Shown one piece after another: positions 14,297-20,984 of a stretch of DNA of 25,657 bases. The first letter of the stretch is position 1; each line of letters begins with the position of its first letter. A program made the translations under genes and the position numbers. The stretch is from a virus. The stretch is from IMG/VR virus record IMGVR_UViG_3300032117_000139, positions 1-25,657 of that record. One strand, written 5' to 3'. The notes below the pieces were generated by a model. The model saw nothing but the letters and a program-made list of their open reading frames with translations. It had not been told where the DNA came from and did not search any database.

Positions 14297-16102
14297 CTAT
14301 TGGTTCTTGGGACCAAACATCTTGGTAAAGTTAGGAACTCGACCGGCTGGAGCATTAGTGGGATTGGCTGCACCAGCTCCACCCATACCACGTCGACGAA
14401 TATCATTAAAGGTACTCTGACGAGACTGCCAGTCTTGGTTATCTGCACCTGGTGTAGCTGGTTGAACAACTTGTGTACGACCGGCTTCATGATCTGTCCC
14501 AAAACTACCAATGCGTGACTCTTCACGGAAACCTACTGGAACTTCTCCTGAGCCATCTGGGAGGGTTCCTCCACCAAACATGCGAGTAAGTCGAGTTCCA
14601 CCCTTGGTCTGCTTACGGAAGGCACCGTGGATAATTGGAAGAATCTTACCACTACCGGCTGCACTTGGGTCTAGGTGACTACCAAATTCTGGGTTAAAGT
14701 CGGCACGAGGTTGGCCACCTTCAGTGTATTGACTTGAACTACCACTAAAGTCACGAGGACCGTGCTCTAGTTGGTAGCTGTCCTTGGCCTCACTACGTGG
14801 ACCACTAGGAGCATCTTCACTATAGGCGTGAGTTGGAGTACTGCGGTTTGTAGTATAACCTACAATCTGGCCAACATTCTTGAACTTAGGAGCCATCTTC
14901 TTGCGAGCGTAACCCATAACTCGAACAAAAGCACCCTGGTCCTTGGTACTCTCGGCATCGTGTAGTGGGTGCTTGCCATTAACATCATAACCAAATGTCT
15001 GAGCATGCTGGTCTAGGAAGTCATGAATATTGGCACTATTACCTTCTGGTAGAGCGGTAAGGTGGTGTGCAGGAACAAAACCAGTAGTTTCTGGAGCTTC
15101 ATAGTGTTGCATTTCACCATTAGCACCTTCTACAATATTAGCTGGGTAGACGTGATTGCCCACTCCTTCTGGGTTCATTGCTCCAATTTCAGCAACATGG
15201 TAGTGACGACCACCACACTGGCAACCGGCATATCCTTCGTGGGTACTACCATTGCAGTTTACATCACTAAGGTCTGGGCTTCCACCCTTTGTAGCTCCAA
15301 GCAGACGACCAAGAGTAACATCCTTGTGACTTCCATCTGGGTTAAACTTGTGGATTAGGACGTAATCGCCTTCCTTGTGCTTAGCAGCTACAGATGGATC
15401 AGCAAGTGTCTGTTGGTGTTCTGGGTCATTAACAATACGACCGAGTTCGCTATTTGCTCCACCCTTGGAGATAAAGTGACTAATGATCTGGTTAGGACTG
15501 TAAGCCATGGCCTCACGAGGAGCAAAACGCTCTTCAAGTGCTGCCATCTTTTCTACGGCCTTACTGGACTTCTTCAAGTGCTTACTGCAAATGTCTAGGT
15601 GACCACGAACATCATCTGCTCTTGAACCATCTGTAAGAGTGGCTCCACATTCATCACAAGTAGTGTCCTTTTGACCGGCATGTGCAGTCTTGGCCTGGCA
15701 ACCAGCACCTGATGGGCAGTGCCATCCCTTACCGGACTTGTGGCCTGTAGCACCCTTGCAAGTTGCACAAGAGCCTACATTATCACCAAAATTGTGGACA
15801 TCAGTACTGGCAACTTTGCAACTAGTGCAGTTAGCGTGACGAATCTTCCACTCTTCGTGAAGTGCACGGACTAGCTTGAACTTACTATCACTTACAGTAG
15901 CCATCTTTCGACGAGCAGCACTCTCAATATCACTTTCTACCATTTGGCAGCGTAGTGCAAATTCCTTGTCAGTGTGTGCAAGGAAGAGAAATTCACCGGT
16001 CTTGGTAAGAACTTCATGCTTGGCCGTTACTAGATTCTTACCGGCAGTCTTGGCCTGGTAAGCGGCATTGAGTGAGTCATCGTAGTCAAAAACTGATGTC
16101 AT
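14297..16102 (-). CDS. Large Cys/His-rich protein of unknown function with FTKMF C-terminus (601 aa)
   Basis: Residues 1-90 are helical and charged (a possible helical bundle: KHEVLTKTGEFLFLAHTDKE). Then comes a zinc-rich block: C92-x2-C95, C112-x2-C115, C129, C135, C149-x2-C152, H168 and C172. Residues 244-350 look like an SH3-like barrel (DYVLIHKFNPDG, VTLGRLLGA, HYHVAEIG, VYPANIV, GFVPAHHL) with a Cys insert (C283, C294, C296). The C-terminal third is Gly/Ser/Pro-rich and probably disordered. It carries LTRMFGG at 505-511 and ends NFTKMFGPKNQ. No catalytic motif is identifiable. The gene follows a short intergenic region after the tRNA block and leads a run of related-looking genes. Confidence 0.75.
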   Translation of the reverse strand: MTSVFDYDDSLNAAYQAKTAGKNLVTAKHEVLTKTGEFLFLAHTDKEFALRCQMVESDIESAARRKMATVSDSKFKLVRALHEEWKIRHANCTSCKVASTDVHNFGDNVGSCATCKGATGHKSGKGWHCPSGAGCQAKTAHAGQKDTTCDECGATLTDGSRADDVRGHLDICSKHLKKSSKAVEKMAALEERFAPREAMAYSPNQIISHFISKGGANSELGRIVNDPEHQQTLADPSVAAKHKEGDYVLIHKFNPDGSHKDVTLGRLLGATKGGSPDLSDVNCNGSTHEGYAGCQCGGRHYHVAEIGAMNPEGVGNHVYPANIVEGANGEMQHYEAPETTGFVPAHHLTALPEGNSANIHDFLDQHAQTFGYDVNGKHPLHDAESTKDQGAFVRVMGYARKKMAPKFKNVGQIVGYTTNRSTPTHAYSEDAPSGPRSEAKDSYQLEHGPRDFSGSSSQYTEGGQPRADFNPEFGSHLDPSAAGSGKILPIIHGAFRKQTKGGTRLTRMFGGGTLPDGSGEVPVGFREESRIGSFGTDHEAGRTQVVQPATPGADNQDWQSRQSTFNDIRRRGMGGAGAANPTNAPAGRVPNFTKMFGPKNQ

Positions 16103-16125
16103 GTTGGATCTGGCTCCTGTATACT

Positions 16126-16141
16126 GTTGCTAGGTAGCAAC
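16126..16141 (-). promoter_or_regulatory. Perfect inverted repeat in the 94-bp gap upstream of the 601-aa gene
   Basis: The sequence GTTGCTAGGTAGCAAC is palindromic except for its centre: seven complementary bases on each side, or six with a four-base loop. It lies 24 bases upstream of the 601-aa start. No T-run follows, so termination is unlikely. An operator for a dimeric regulator or a 5' mRNA hairpin are both possible. The remainder of the gap (16142-16196) contains an AT-rich stretch (GTTTACGTAATAAG on the minus strand) that might be a -10 region, but I see no convincing -35. Confidence 0.4.
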
Positions 16142-16196
16142 GCTGAACTTATTACGTAAACTATCTCTGTAAAACACAATGCTTTACATGGTGAGA

Positions 16197-16481
16197 CTAG
16201 TCTTCTTTTTCTTTTAATTCGGGTATTTCCGGGTGATGCTTTATAATGTGATCGAGCTTTCTATGTAGCTCTTCATTGCCGGCATGAACATGTCTCTTGA
16301 CAAAAGACTCAATGGACTTACGAAGTGGAGGGTAGACGAGACTAGTGACTACGGCTACAATAATGGCCCACCATACACCGGCACCAATATTGGTTTTAAC
16401 CGGCTCCCAGGCCATAGTGGAAATAAATTCGTGTCTAGCGAGATCTAGATAGTGAATTAGTAGATGATAGTACCAATGCAT
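16197..16481 (-). CDS. Single-pass membrane protein downstream of the tRNAs (94 aa)
   Basis: The start at 16481 is chosen because GAGGAGG lies five bases upstream. The longer reading frame extends into tRNA-Gln and is not credible. Residues 33-50 (GAGVWWAIIVAVVTSLVY) form one membrane segment, preceded by an aromatic/His amphipathic stretch and followed by a basic, His-rich cytosolic-type helix (RKSIESFVKRHVHAGNEELHRK). It ends in an acidic tail. This layout could suit a holin partner or spanin-like accessory, but no lipobox or signal peptidase site is visible. Function unknown. Confidence 0.7.
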   Translation of the reverse strand: MHWYYHLLIHYLDLARHEFISTMAWEPVKTNIGAGVWWAIIVAVVTSLVYPPLRKSIESFVKRHVHAGNEELHRKLDHIIKHHPEIPELKEKED

Positions 16482-16526
16482 AAAAGCCTCCTCATTACAG
16501 AGAGGACTTCTGGGGGATTTTACAAG

Positions 16527-16598
16527 TTCCCCAGCCACGGTTCGAACGTGGAATGACAGATTCAAAGTCTGTAGTGTTGCCGGTTACACTACCGGGGA
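16527..16598 (-). tRNA. tRNA-Gln(TTG)
   Basis: The minus strand folds as a complete cloverleaf: acceptor TCCCCGG/CTGGGGA (one G-U pair), anticodon stem ACAGA/TCTGT with loop CTTTGAA giving anticodon TTG, and T-arm CCACG-TTCGAAC-CGTGG. The discriminator is A and CCA is not encoded. It begins one base after tRNA-Asn, so both are processed from one precursor. It would read CAA, and by wobble CAG, glutamine codons. Confidence 0.93.
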
Positions 16599-16599
16599 T

Positions 16600-16674
16600 T
16601 GGCTCCCTGGGATGGATTCGAACCACCGACCAAGTCATTAACAGTGACCCGCTCTGCCGCTGAGCTACCAGGGA
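16600..16674 (-). tRNA. tRNA-Asn(GTT)
   Basis: Acceptor TCCCTGG pairs perfectly with CCAGGGA, the anticodon loop is CTGTTAA (anticodon GTT), and the T-loop is TTCGAAT. The discriminator is G and the CCA end is encoded. It starts four bases after the stop of the 94-aa ORF and ends one base before tRNA-Gln, so the transcript mixes message and tRNA. Confidence 0.94.
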
Positions 16675-16678
16675 ATAG

Positions 16679-16963
16679 TTACTTCTTAAAGTGCAACTTG
16701 CTCACTACTTCATGGAATTCATTTTCCACTTTAGAGAACTCGGCAAGTATATCGCTCTTTATTTGTTCAGGATTTTTAAGAAGATCAAAGTCTTTCTTGG
16801 CCTCATTAAAATAGTTTTCAACTTCACTCTTATAGGCCTTAAGTGAATAGATGAAACTTTGAATCTGATATTTGTCCTGCTTGAGATTATTAATGGTTGA
16901 AATTATATTGCCAATTCCAGCAACACCAGCAAGACTAGCTGTTAGATCAGTGATATTAAACAT
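16679..16963 (-). CDS. Small helical protein whose ATG overlaps the CCA end of a tRNA (94 aa)
   Basis: The only ATG compatible with a tRNA-free product is at 16963-16961; its A is also the last base of the encoded CCA of the upstream tRNA-Thr. A longer in-frame reading would be translation of tRNA sequence and is rejected. The protein has a hydrophobic N-terminus (about 6-22, LASLAGVAGIGNI type) and then a long charged helix (30-92), suggesting a membrane-associated coiled coil. No ribosome binding site is available outside the tRNA body, so translation may need an unprocessed transcript or leaderless initiation after tRNA cleavage. Coding status is supported by helix-like composition only. 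Confidence 0.55.
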   Translation of the reverse strand: MFNITDLTASLAGVAGIGNIISTINNLKQDKYQIQSFIYSLKAYKSEVENYFNEAKKDFDLLKNPEQIKSDILAEFSKVENEFHEVVSKLHFKK

Positions 16964-17037
16964 GGCGATCTTGATGGGATTTGAACCCACGACCTTCGCA
17001 TTACAAAAGCACTGCTCTACCGCTGAGCTACAAGACC
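16963..17037 (-). tRNA. tRNA-Thr(TGT), second of a tandem pair
   Basis: Acceptor GGTCTTG/CAAGATC (one G-U pair), D-arm GCTC/GAGC, anticodon loop TTTGTAA giving TGT, T-loop TTCAAAT, discriminator G, and encoded CCA. The anticodon stem is weak: GTGCT opposite TGCGA gives only two Watson-Crick pairs, one U-G, a G-A at its base and a U-U next to the loop. Bases 8-48 are identical to the first tRNA-Thr, so they are duplicates with diverged acceptor and T stems. The final A is the A of the next gene's ATG. Confidence 0.88.
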
Positions 17038-17041
17038 TTAG

Positions 17042-17113
17042 AGCCCGAAGAGGGATTCGAACCCCCGACCTTCGCATTACAAAAGCACTGCTCTACCGCT
17101 GAGCTATTCAGGC
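17042..17113 (-). tRNA. tRNA-Thr(TGT), first of a tandem pair
   Basis: Acceptor GCCTGAA/TTCGGGC (one T-G pair), anticodon loop TTTGTAA (TGT), T-arm GGGGG-TTCGAAT-CCCTC, discriminator T, no encoded CCA (CTC follows). It has G1-C72 and C2-G71, which match bacterial threonine identity elements better than its neighbour does. It shares the same mismatched anticodon stem. It starts about four bases after the start site predicted from the upstream promoter-like sequence, and four bases separate it from the second copy. Confidence 0.9.
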
Positions 17114-17123
17114 TGGCGGACAG

Positions 17124-17151
17124 TTTATACACATGTCCGTAGGTGTGTGAA
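17124..17151 (-). promoter_or_regulatory. Probable sigma70-type promoter for the tRNA block
   Basis: On the minus strand TTCACA (17151-17146) and TATAAA (17129-17124) each match five of six consensus bases, separated by 16 bases. The predicted start, about seven bases on, falls four bases before the first tRNA-Thr. The site lies just after the stop of the putative holin gene, where a separate tRNA promoter would make sense. A GGACA/TGTCC inverted repeat overlaps the -10 region and could be an operator. Confidence 0.45.
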
Positions 17152-17155
17152 CCTA

Positions 17156-17500
17156 TTAGTTCTTCTTTGGTGCAGACTTCTTAGTTGCTGCCTTGGCCTT
17201 TGCAGGAGCCGGAGCAGGGGTTGGAGCTGGTGCAGGAGTTGGCTCTGGAGTTACAACTGTCTTGGGCTGAGGAAGTGTACCGAGCAACCAACCAAGGTTT
17301 GGATACTTCTTTTCCAAAGCATTAATGGCTGTAAAGTAGAGACCTGAAGCCACTGGCACGAGAGCTGCAAATGTACCGGCGTGGAAACTACCCCACTTGG
17401 ATACTCCCCATGAAATTGCAGAACCAACAACGGCCGCTACAAAAGCACGGAAAGTATTTCTTACCTTGGTTGTTACTACTGGTGTAGGTGTCTTTGACAT
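17156..17500 (-). CDS. Putative holin (114 aa)
   Basis: Two hydrophobic segments (residues 17-33, RAFVAAVVGSAISWGVS, and 42-61, GTFAALVPVASGLYFTAINA) are joined by a short loop. An LGWLLGTLP stretch follows, and then a Pro/Ala/Thr linker and a strongly basic end (KAKAATKKSAPKKN). Two-helix proteins with a charged tail of this type are annotated as holins in actinobacterial phages, and RNTFRAFVAAV resembles those N-termini from memory. Holins form membrane holes that let the endolysin reach the wall. The papain-fold gene lies two genes upstream, which is compatible with lysis. The ribosome region is AGAAAGAAAAAT. Alternatives are another small membrane protein. Confidence 0.6.
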   Translation of the reverse strand: MSKTPTPVVTTKVRNTFRAFVAAVVGSAISWGVSKWGSFHAGTFAALVPVASGLYFTAINALEKKYPNLGWLLGTLPQPKTVVTPEPTPAPAPTPAPAPAKAKAATKKSAPKKN

Positions 17501-17513
17501 ATTTTTCTTTCTG

Positions 17514-17669
17514 TTAGTCCTTGAACTTCAAGGATACTTGGACATTATTGACTTGAGTACGAAGGCTATTGGCCAAACCAGTAATGGTCTCTGTAATTTC
17601 TTGACTTGCGAGAACATCACTCTGTTCATTCATAGCTTCATAATTGATTGAAACTGTAATTTTCTTCAT
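17514..17669 (-). CDS. Small hypothetical protein (51 aa)
   Basis: A 51-codon frame fills the gap between the papain-fold gene and the holin. The ATG at 17669 is preceded by GGGATT, a modest ribosome site. The protein begins KKITVSINYEAM and ends VQVSLKFKD, with a polar helix in between (SQEITETITGLANSLRTQ). This strand-helix-strand pattern with no low complexity supports a real small folded protein. Function is unknown. Confidence 0.6.
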   Translation of the reverse strand: MKKITVSINYEAMNEQSDVLASQEITETITGLANSLRTQVNNVQVSLKFKD

Positions 17670-17700
17670 AATCCCATGATAATGAGTTATTTATAAAAAA

Positions 17701-18255
17701 TCAAGATACCTTATTGCTCTTGGTAGTATCAATATTGAATGCACTTGCAAGATCTGCAGGCATCATTTGATATGGATTACGATTAAAGATAAATCCACCG
17801 GCCCATAGACTTTGTGCTACTACTGCACTACAGATCATACTATTGTTCAATGAGAATTGAAGCTTAATACCGGTAAGTAGTTCTGTAGCAATACTGGCAA
17901 TTGTGAACCAGCCGTACTTATCTTTTACAAAACTCTTGCAAGCGGCAACTGCCTGCTCTCTACTCTGCTTATTGAGTTTTGTATTCACGAGGTAGTATTC
18001 TACATCCTTATACTCATCAATGTGGCTATATCTAACTCCACGACCAACTGCTTCTACAATAGTGCCTTGCTCGTCTACAATCATTGCTGCGTGGTTCCAG
18101 TAAGCAAAAGGCTTCATAGCACCATGATATCTAACAAACTGTCCAAAGCGTATAAACTTGGCTAAGATACCGGTAGTTGAAACCAGGATAAAGTCCCCTG
18201 GGTTAAACTTGGCAGGCTCTTGCCCAGCTTGGTATACTTTAAAACTAGTCGTCAT
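17701..18255 (-). CDS. Permuted NlpC/P60 (YiiX-like) papain-fold enzyme (184 aa)
   Basis: The frame is open further upstream through a Met/Thr repeat. I place the start at 18255, where it overlaps the upstream gene by 11 bases, with a GAGG 12 bases away; ATGs at 18264 and 18267 are alternatives. The domain begins FNPGDFILVSTTG (17-29), a strand typical of permuted NlpC/P60 proteins. Candidate catalytic residues are H55 in WNHAAMIVD, E68 in TIVEAVGRGV, and C142 in SMICSAVVAQSLW. Such enzymes cleave amide or acyl bonds in peptidoglycan or lipids. No signal peptide or wall-binding repeat is present. It could be a lysin, a virion hydrolase or a protein-modifying factor. Three genes before the tRNAs, next to the holin, a lysis role is plausible. 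Confidence 0.75.
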   Translation of the reverse strand: MTTSFKVYQAGQEPAKFNPGDFILVSTTGILAKFIRFGQFVRYHGAMKPFAYWNHAAMIVDEQGTIVEAVGRGVRYSHIDEYKDVEYYLVNTKLNKQSREQAVAACKSFVKDKYGWFTIASIATELLTGIKLQFSLNNSMICSAVVAQSLWAGGFIFNRNPYQMMPADLASAFNIDTTKSNKVS

Positions 18256-19402
18256 CGTCGTCATCATCCTCGTCATCATCGTGGCCGGCTTCATTATCAT
18301 AGGCAAGATGCATTAGTACAGGGTCACGGTGATTCTTGGAACAAAATCTATTTCCCCAACTATCCTGGGTAATGGTATTGCCATTTTCATCAAGGTTACC
18401 GGTTCCTAGTTGACTAGCACCAGGAAGTCCTTGACCACTTTTGGGTTCACCATCTTCTGGTTCTATACCTTTAAGACTACCGGTTGCTCCAGTGCTAATA
18501 AGAGGGGTTCCATTACTAGGAATTGTACTCTCTTCTCCAATTTCTGAAAACCAACTATTGGTGGCACTATCTAGTCCGGTACCAGTATTATTTAAGGTCT
18601 TGCCCTTACCATTTTCATCCCAAGCAGTAGGTCCTCTGGTCTCTAAAGGAGCGTTATTGACATTATCGATCTTGGTCTTTTGGTCAAAGGGTTGACCAAA
18701 TTGGCTACCACCGGCATCATTTTCTGTTGCATAACGATATGCAAATACTTTGGGGAATTCATCCACTACAGTTGCCTTGCTATCTAAATCTTGAGGCCCT
18801 ACAGATTCTGTTGCTTGATCGTCTCCACCAAAACCTTCAGTAAAGGTAGGTACACCTTCACCTCTTAGGGTACCTGGATCAGCAAACTTAAGCCAACTAC
18901 TTCCACCCTTGCTCATACCTAGTCCAAATACTCCAACTGTTTCTTTATGTCGAATAGGGGGTCCATCGGGACGATCAGCATTATCGATCTTATACTCCAT
19001 TTGAGGGACTTGCTTTTCTCCGTCCTCACGAGTATTCTCTTTTAGAACTTCTCCACCAGCAAATGCATTGGCTTCCATTCCATCGAGTTGGCCGGTACCT
19101 AGTTCCTGCTTATCTGCGTTTACCTTAGGTAGACTAAGTATCTTTAACCGTCTTAGACTCTCACCGGTAGTAACACTTTCAATAAAGTAGTTCCAGAGAA
19201 GTTTATCTCTTACTAGAGTGGGAGTTAGTGCATCTCCAACTGTAACTGTAATAGTCAAGATATTCTTGTCTACAGTGACTTCAGGTTCGGCATCTAGGCC
19301 TTCAAATTGAGCAATGAGTGAACGAACAATACCATCACGATTGTCCTCAGTCACATAAGGAACAAATTTACATTTGAAACTTCTTCTAGATACATCACTC
19401 AT
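18245..19402 (-). CDS. Unknown protein with poly-aspartate C-terminus (385 aa)
   Basis: Residues 1-90 form a small alpha/beta domain (FKCKFVPYVTEDNRDGIV, then ILTITVTVGDALTPTLVRDKL). The remaining 300 residues are Gly/Asp/Glu/Asn/Pro-rich with few hydrophobics and look disordered, with repeated short GxGxLD/GTGLD-like pieces. The chain ends HDDDEDDDDDDD. The DNA coding this tail is a GAY-type repeat that also supplies the candidate start codons of the next gene in another frame. No family is recognised. Poly-Asp tails can bind cations or basic proteins, but that is speculation. The start ATG at 19402 is preceded by AGGAGTACT, a good ribosome site. Confidence 0.7.
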   Translation of the reverse strand: MSDVSRRSFKCKFVPYVTEDNRDGIVRSLIAQFEGLDAEPEVTVDKNILTITVTVGDALTPTLVRDKLLWNYFIESVTTGESLRRLKILSLPKVNADKQELGTGQLDGMEANAFAGGEVLKENTREDGEKQVPQMEYKIDNADRPDGPPIRHKETVGVFGLGMSKGGSSWLKFADPGTLRGEGVPTFTEGFGGDDQATESVGPQDLDSKATVVDEFPKVFAYRYATENDAGGSQFGQPFDQKTKIDNVNNAPLETRGPTAWDENGKGKTLNNTGTGLDSATNSWFSEIGEESTIPSNGTPLISTGATGSLKGIEPEDGEPKSGQGLPGASQLGTGNLDENGNTITQDSWGNRFCSKNHRDPVLMHLAYDNEAGHDDDEDDDDDDD

Positions 19403-19442
19403 AGTACTCCTAGGTTATAGACTATGTGAATCTAAAGAAGTT

Positions 19443-20297
19443 TTACAGGTTAGGGTACTTGAGCTTCATAAAGTGCTCAAGGCTAGCACCTTCATAACGT
19501 CGACAGAGATAGTCGAGACTAACAAACATAGGGTCATAGCTACCATCTTTAACTTGGTGCTTGACTACAATTCCACGCCAGTGAGCATTACCTTGTGGGC
19601 CCTTGTAGTCCTCATCATGAAGATAACAGGCTCCAGCCACTAGACCATGTTGACTTCTACCAGCAACAAAACGAAGTCCATACATGAGTGTCTGCTGGTG
19701 ACCCATACTAAATGTGTGACCAATAGTCTTGAGTCGAGTTTCAATATTCTGGCCACCATAGGGTTTACCAGTCATTGGATTATAGAAGAAGTGAGAATAA
19801 CGAACACCGTCTAGATCGATTACTTCTTGATATTCGTGTACTGTCCACCCATGCTTTTCAAAAAGACTATCGTCTAGTTTGAGCATTCCTTCCAGTTGAG
19901 GATTTGCATCAATAGTTCGATTAATTCGATCTTCGTGGTTACCCTTAGTAAGGTGCTTGGGTGGTAGCCAAAGCTTTTGCTTGGTCTTTCTACGCTGATC
20001 ATTAAAGGCCTTAAAGGGTGCATTTAAAACTTCAAATGCTTCATCACCGGCATCTAGGTCATCTTGATAACGACGACCTTCCATCTTTTTCTTGCCTGCA
20101 TCCCAGTTAGAGAGACTAGGCATATCCCAGTGGTCACCAATGTGAATAACTTTGATATTCTTATTGTGATAGTTATCGACAATAAAGTTACCAATCCAGG
20201 ATAGATGATCTGTAGGTACACCCGGCTTGGCCTGGGTATCCGGAATCATAATATGTGTTACGGGTAAATCTAGTACTTCCGACACTTCTTCAGTCAC
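19443..20297 (-). CDS. Calcineurin-like metallophosphoesterase (284 aa)
   Basis: The metal-binding motifs appear in order: D20 in MIPDTQAKPG (D-x-Q instead of D-x-H), HIGDHWDMPSLS (51-62, with D55), GNHEDR (119-124), then H-containing GH motifs near residues 194-200 and 217-227 (SQHG, YLHDED). The pattern GDHWDMPSLSNWD plus MEGRRY (72-77) is one I recognise from phage metallophosphoesterases. The enzyme hydrolyses phosphomono- or diesters with two metal ions; substrate unknown. The first motif has Gln where many members have His, a variation I recall from other phage homologues. It is separated from the 385-aa gene by 40 bases. Confidence 0.85.
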   Translation of the reverse strand: MTEEVSEVLDLPVTHIMIPDTQAKPGVPTDHLSWIGNFIVDNYHNKNIKVIHIGDHWDMPSLSNWDAGKKKMEGRRYQDDLDAGDEAFEVLNAPFKAFNDQRRKTKQKLWLPPKHLTKGNHEDRINRTIDANPQLEGMLKLDDSLFEKHGWTVHEYQEVIDLDGVRYSHFFYNPMTGKPYGGQNIETRLKTIGHTFSMGHQQTLMYGLRFVAGRSQHGLVAGACYLHDEDYKGPQGNAHWRGIVVKHQVKDGSYDPMFVSLDYLCRRYEGASLEHFMKLKYPNL

Positions 20298-20311
20298 TAT
20301 ATCTCCGATTA

Positions 20312-20461
20312 TTAGGCTTCGGAACCGTCATCGTCAACGTCATTACCGGACTCTTCGACCACGTTTCTAGGATCGCTATTCTTCTTAGCTTCCTGCTCTC
20401 GTTCGTCAGCAATTTTAATAGTTCTAGTCCCAGCTTGGGGATTTTGACTATACTTAATCAT
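20312..20461 (-). CDS. Small acidic hypothetical protein (49 aa)
   Basis: A short frame starts at ATG 20461, one base after the stop of the 95-aa gene (TAA-T-ATG), with AAAGG seven bases upstream. It begins MIKYSQNPQAG, contains a charged helix (KIADEREQEAKKN), and ends in an Asp/Glu tail (GNDVDDDGSEA). No known motif. Coupling to the previous gene supports expression. It precedes the metallophosphoesterase by 14 bases. Confidence 0.55.
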   Translation of the reverse strand: MIKYSQNPQAGTRTIKIADEREQEAKKNSDPRNVVEESGNDVDDDGSEA

Positions 20462-20462
20462 A

Positions 20463-20750
20463 TTAATGCCTTTCCTTATGTCCATCAACTTTTTTATTTA
20501 AAGTTTCATGAAGTACTTTAATGGCTTTATCTTTATCTCTGGGAAGTGGACCCTGCCAGGTACTAGAGTTATTTCCAGCAATCTTGATCTGGCCAGTATG
20601 TCTTCCATTTTCTCCGACAAGAAGAACTTCAAATTTGAGTTCACACTTGTCACAGGACCAATTGAACATATTCTGTTCGGGTAGTTCGGGTTCCCAGGTC
20701 TCTGGTTCCGAATCATTGAAGGTTATTCCTTCAGGTAAATCAAATGACAT
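20463..20750 (-). CDS. Small hypothetical protein with one CxxC (95 aa)
   Basis: The acidic N-terminus (MSFDLPEGITFNDSEPETWEP) is followed by a CDKCELKFEVLLVGENG segment (33-49) that looks like a zinc-knuckle-like strand pair, although only one CxxC is present. A later helix is rich in Lys (DKDKAIKVLHETLNKK). Function unknown. Its stop is one base from the 49-aa start, and its start lies three bases after the preceding stop, so this is an operon-like run of small genes. Confidence 0.6.
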   Translation of the reverse strand: MSFDLPEGITFNDSEPETWEPELPEQNMFNWSCDKCELKFEVLLVGENGRHTGQIKIAGNNSSTWQGPLPRDKDKAIKVLHETLNKKVDGHKERH

Positions 20751-20753
20751 AGA

Positions 20754-20984
20754 CTAGATACAGTTAAGAGCAAACATACCCAATTGCTTGAGGTAGTCTT
20801 CTACTTTCTTGTCATGAATTTGAGCAATAGTGGTTAGTGAACTAAGTAGAATTCCCGTTAGTGCACTAAATAGCTCAATAGGGTCACTTTCGAGGACCAT
20901 AGCATAGGCTTCATCCTCTTGCTCACTAATTATTGCTGTTAAGATGGCTACCACACGACTAATGTTCTCTGCAGTAGTGTCCAT
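20754..20984 (-). CDS. Small helical protein coupled to Dps (76 aa)
   Basis: The start at 20984 is preferred over the longer frame because AGGAG lies seven bases upstream and the ATG shares its A with the Dps stop (TAATG). The protein is almost entirely helical and hydrophobic, with Asp/Glu breaks (NISRVVAILTAIISEQEDEAYAM, then PIELFSALTGILLSSLTTIAQI). It has one Cys near the end. It could be a small helical bundle or a membrane-associated protein. Translation is expected to follow Dps closely, suggesting joint use, but no family is recognised. Confidence 0.65.
   Translation of the reverse strand: MDTTAENISRVVAILTAIISEQEDEAYAMVLESDPIELFSALTGILLSSLTTIAQIHDKKVEDYLKQLGMFALNCI

Noticed and set aside
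16142-16196. Possible promoter upstream of the 601-aa gene
   Set aside because: A TAATAA-like -10 exists, but the nearest -35 candidates are at poor spacing (13 or 19 bases).
16482-16565. Longer start for the 94-aa membrane protein
   Set aside because: It runs into tRNA-Gln, and a GAGGAGG ribosome site marks the ATG at 16481.
16964-17077. N-terminal extension of the 94-aa frame through tRNA-Thr (reading frame rich in Arg/Ser/Cys)
   Set aside because: It is translation of tRNA sequence, a well-known annotation artefact, and has no credible start signal.
17685-17715. CAAG/CTTG-like four-pair hairpin followed by six T after the papain-fold gene
   Set aside because: The stem is too short (one pair is T-G) to claim a terminator, although the T-run is notable.
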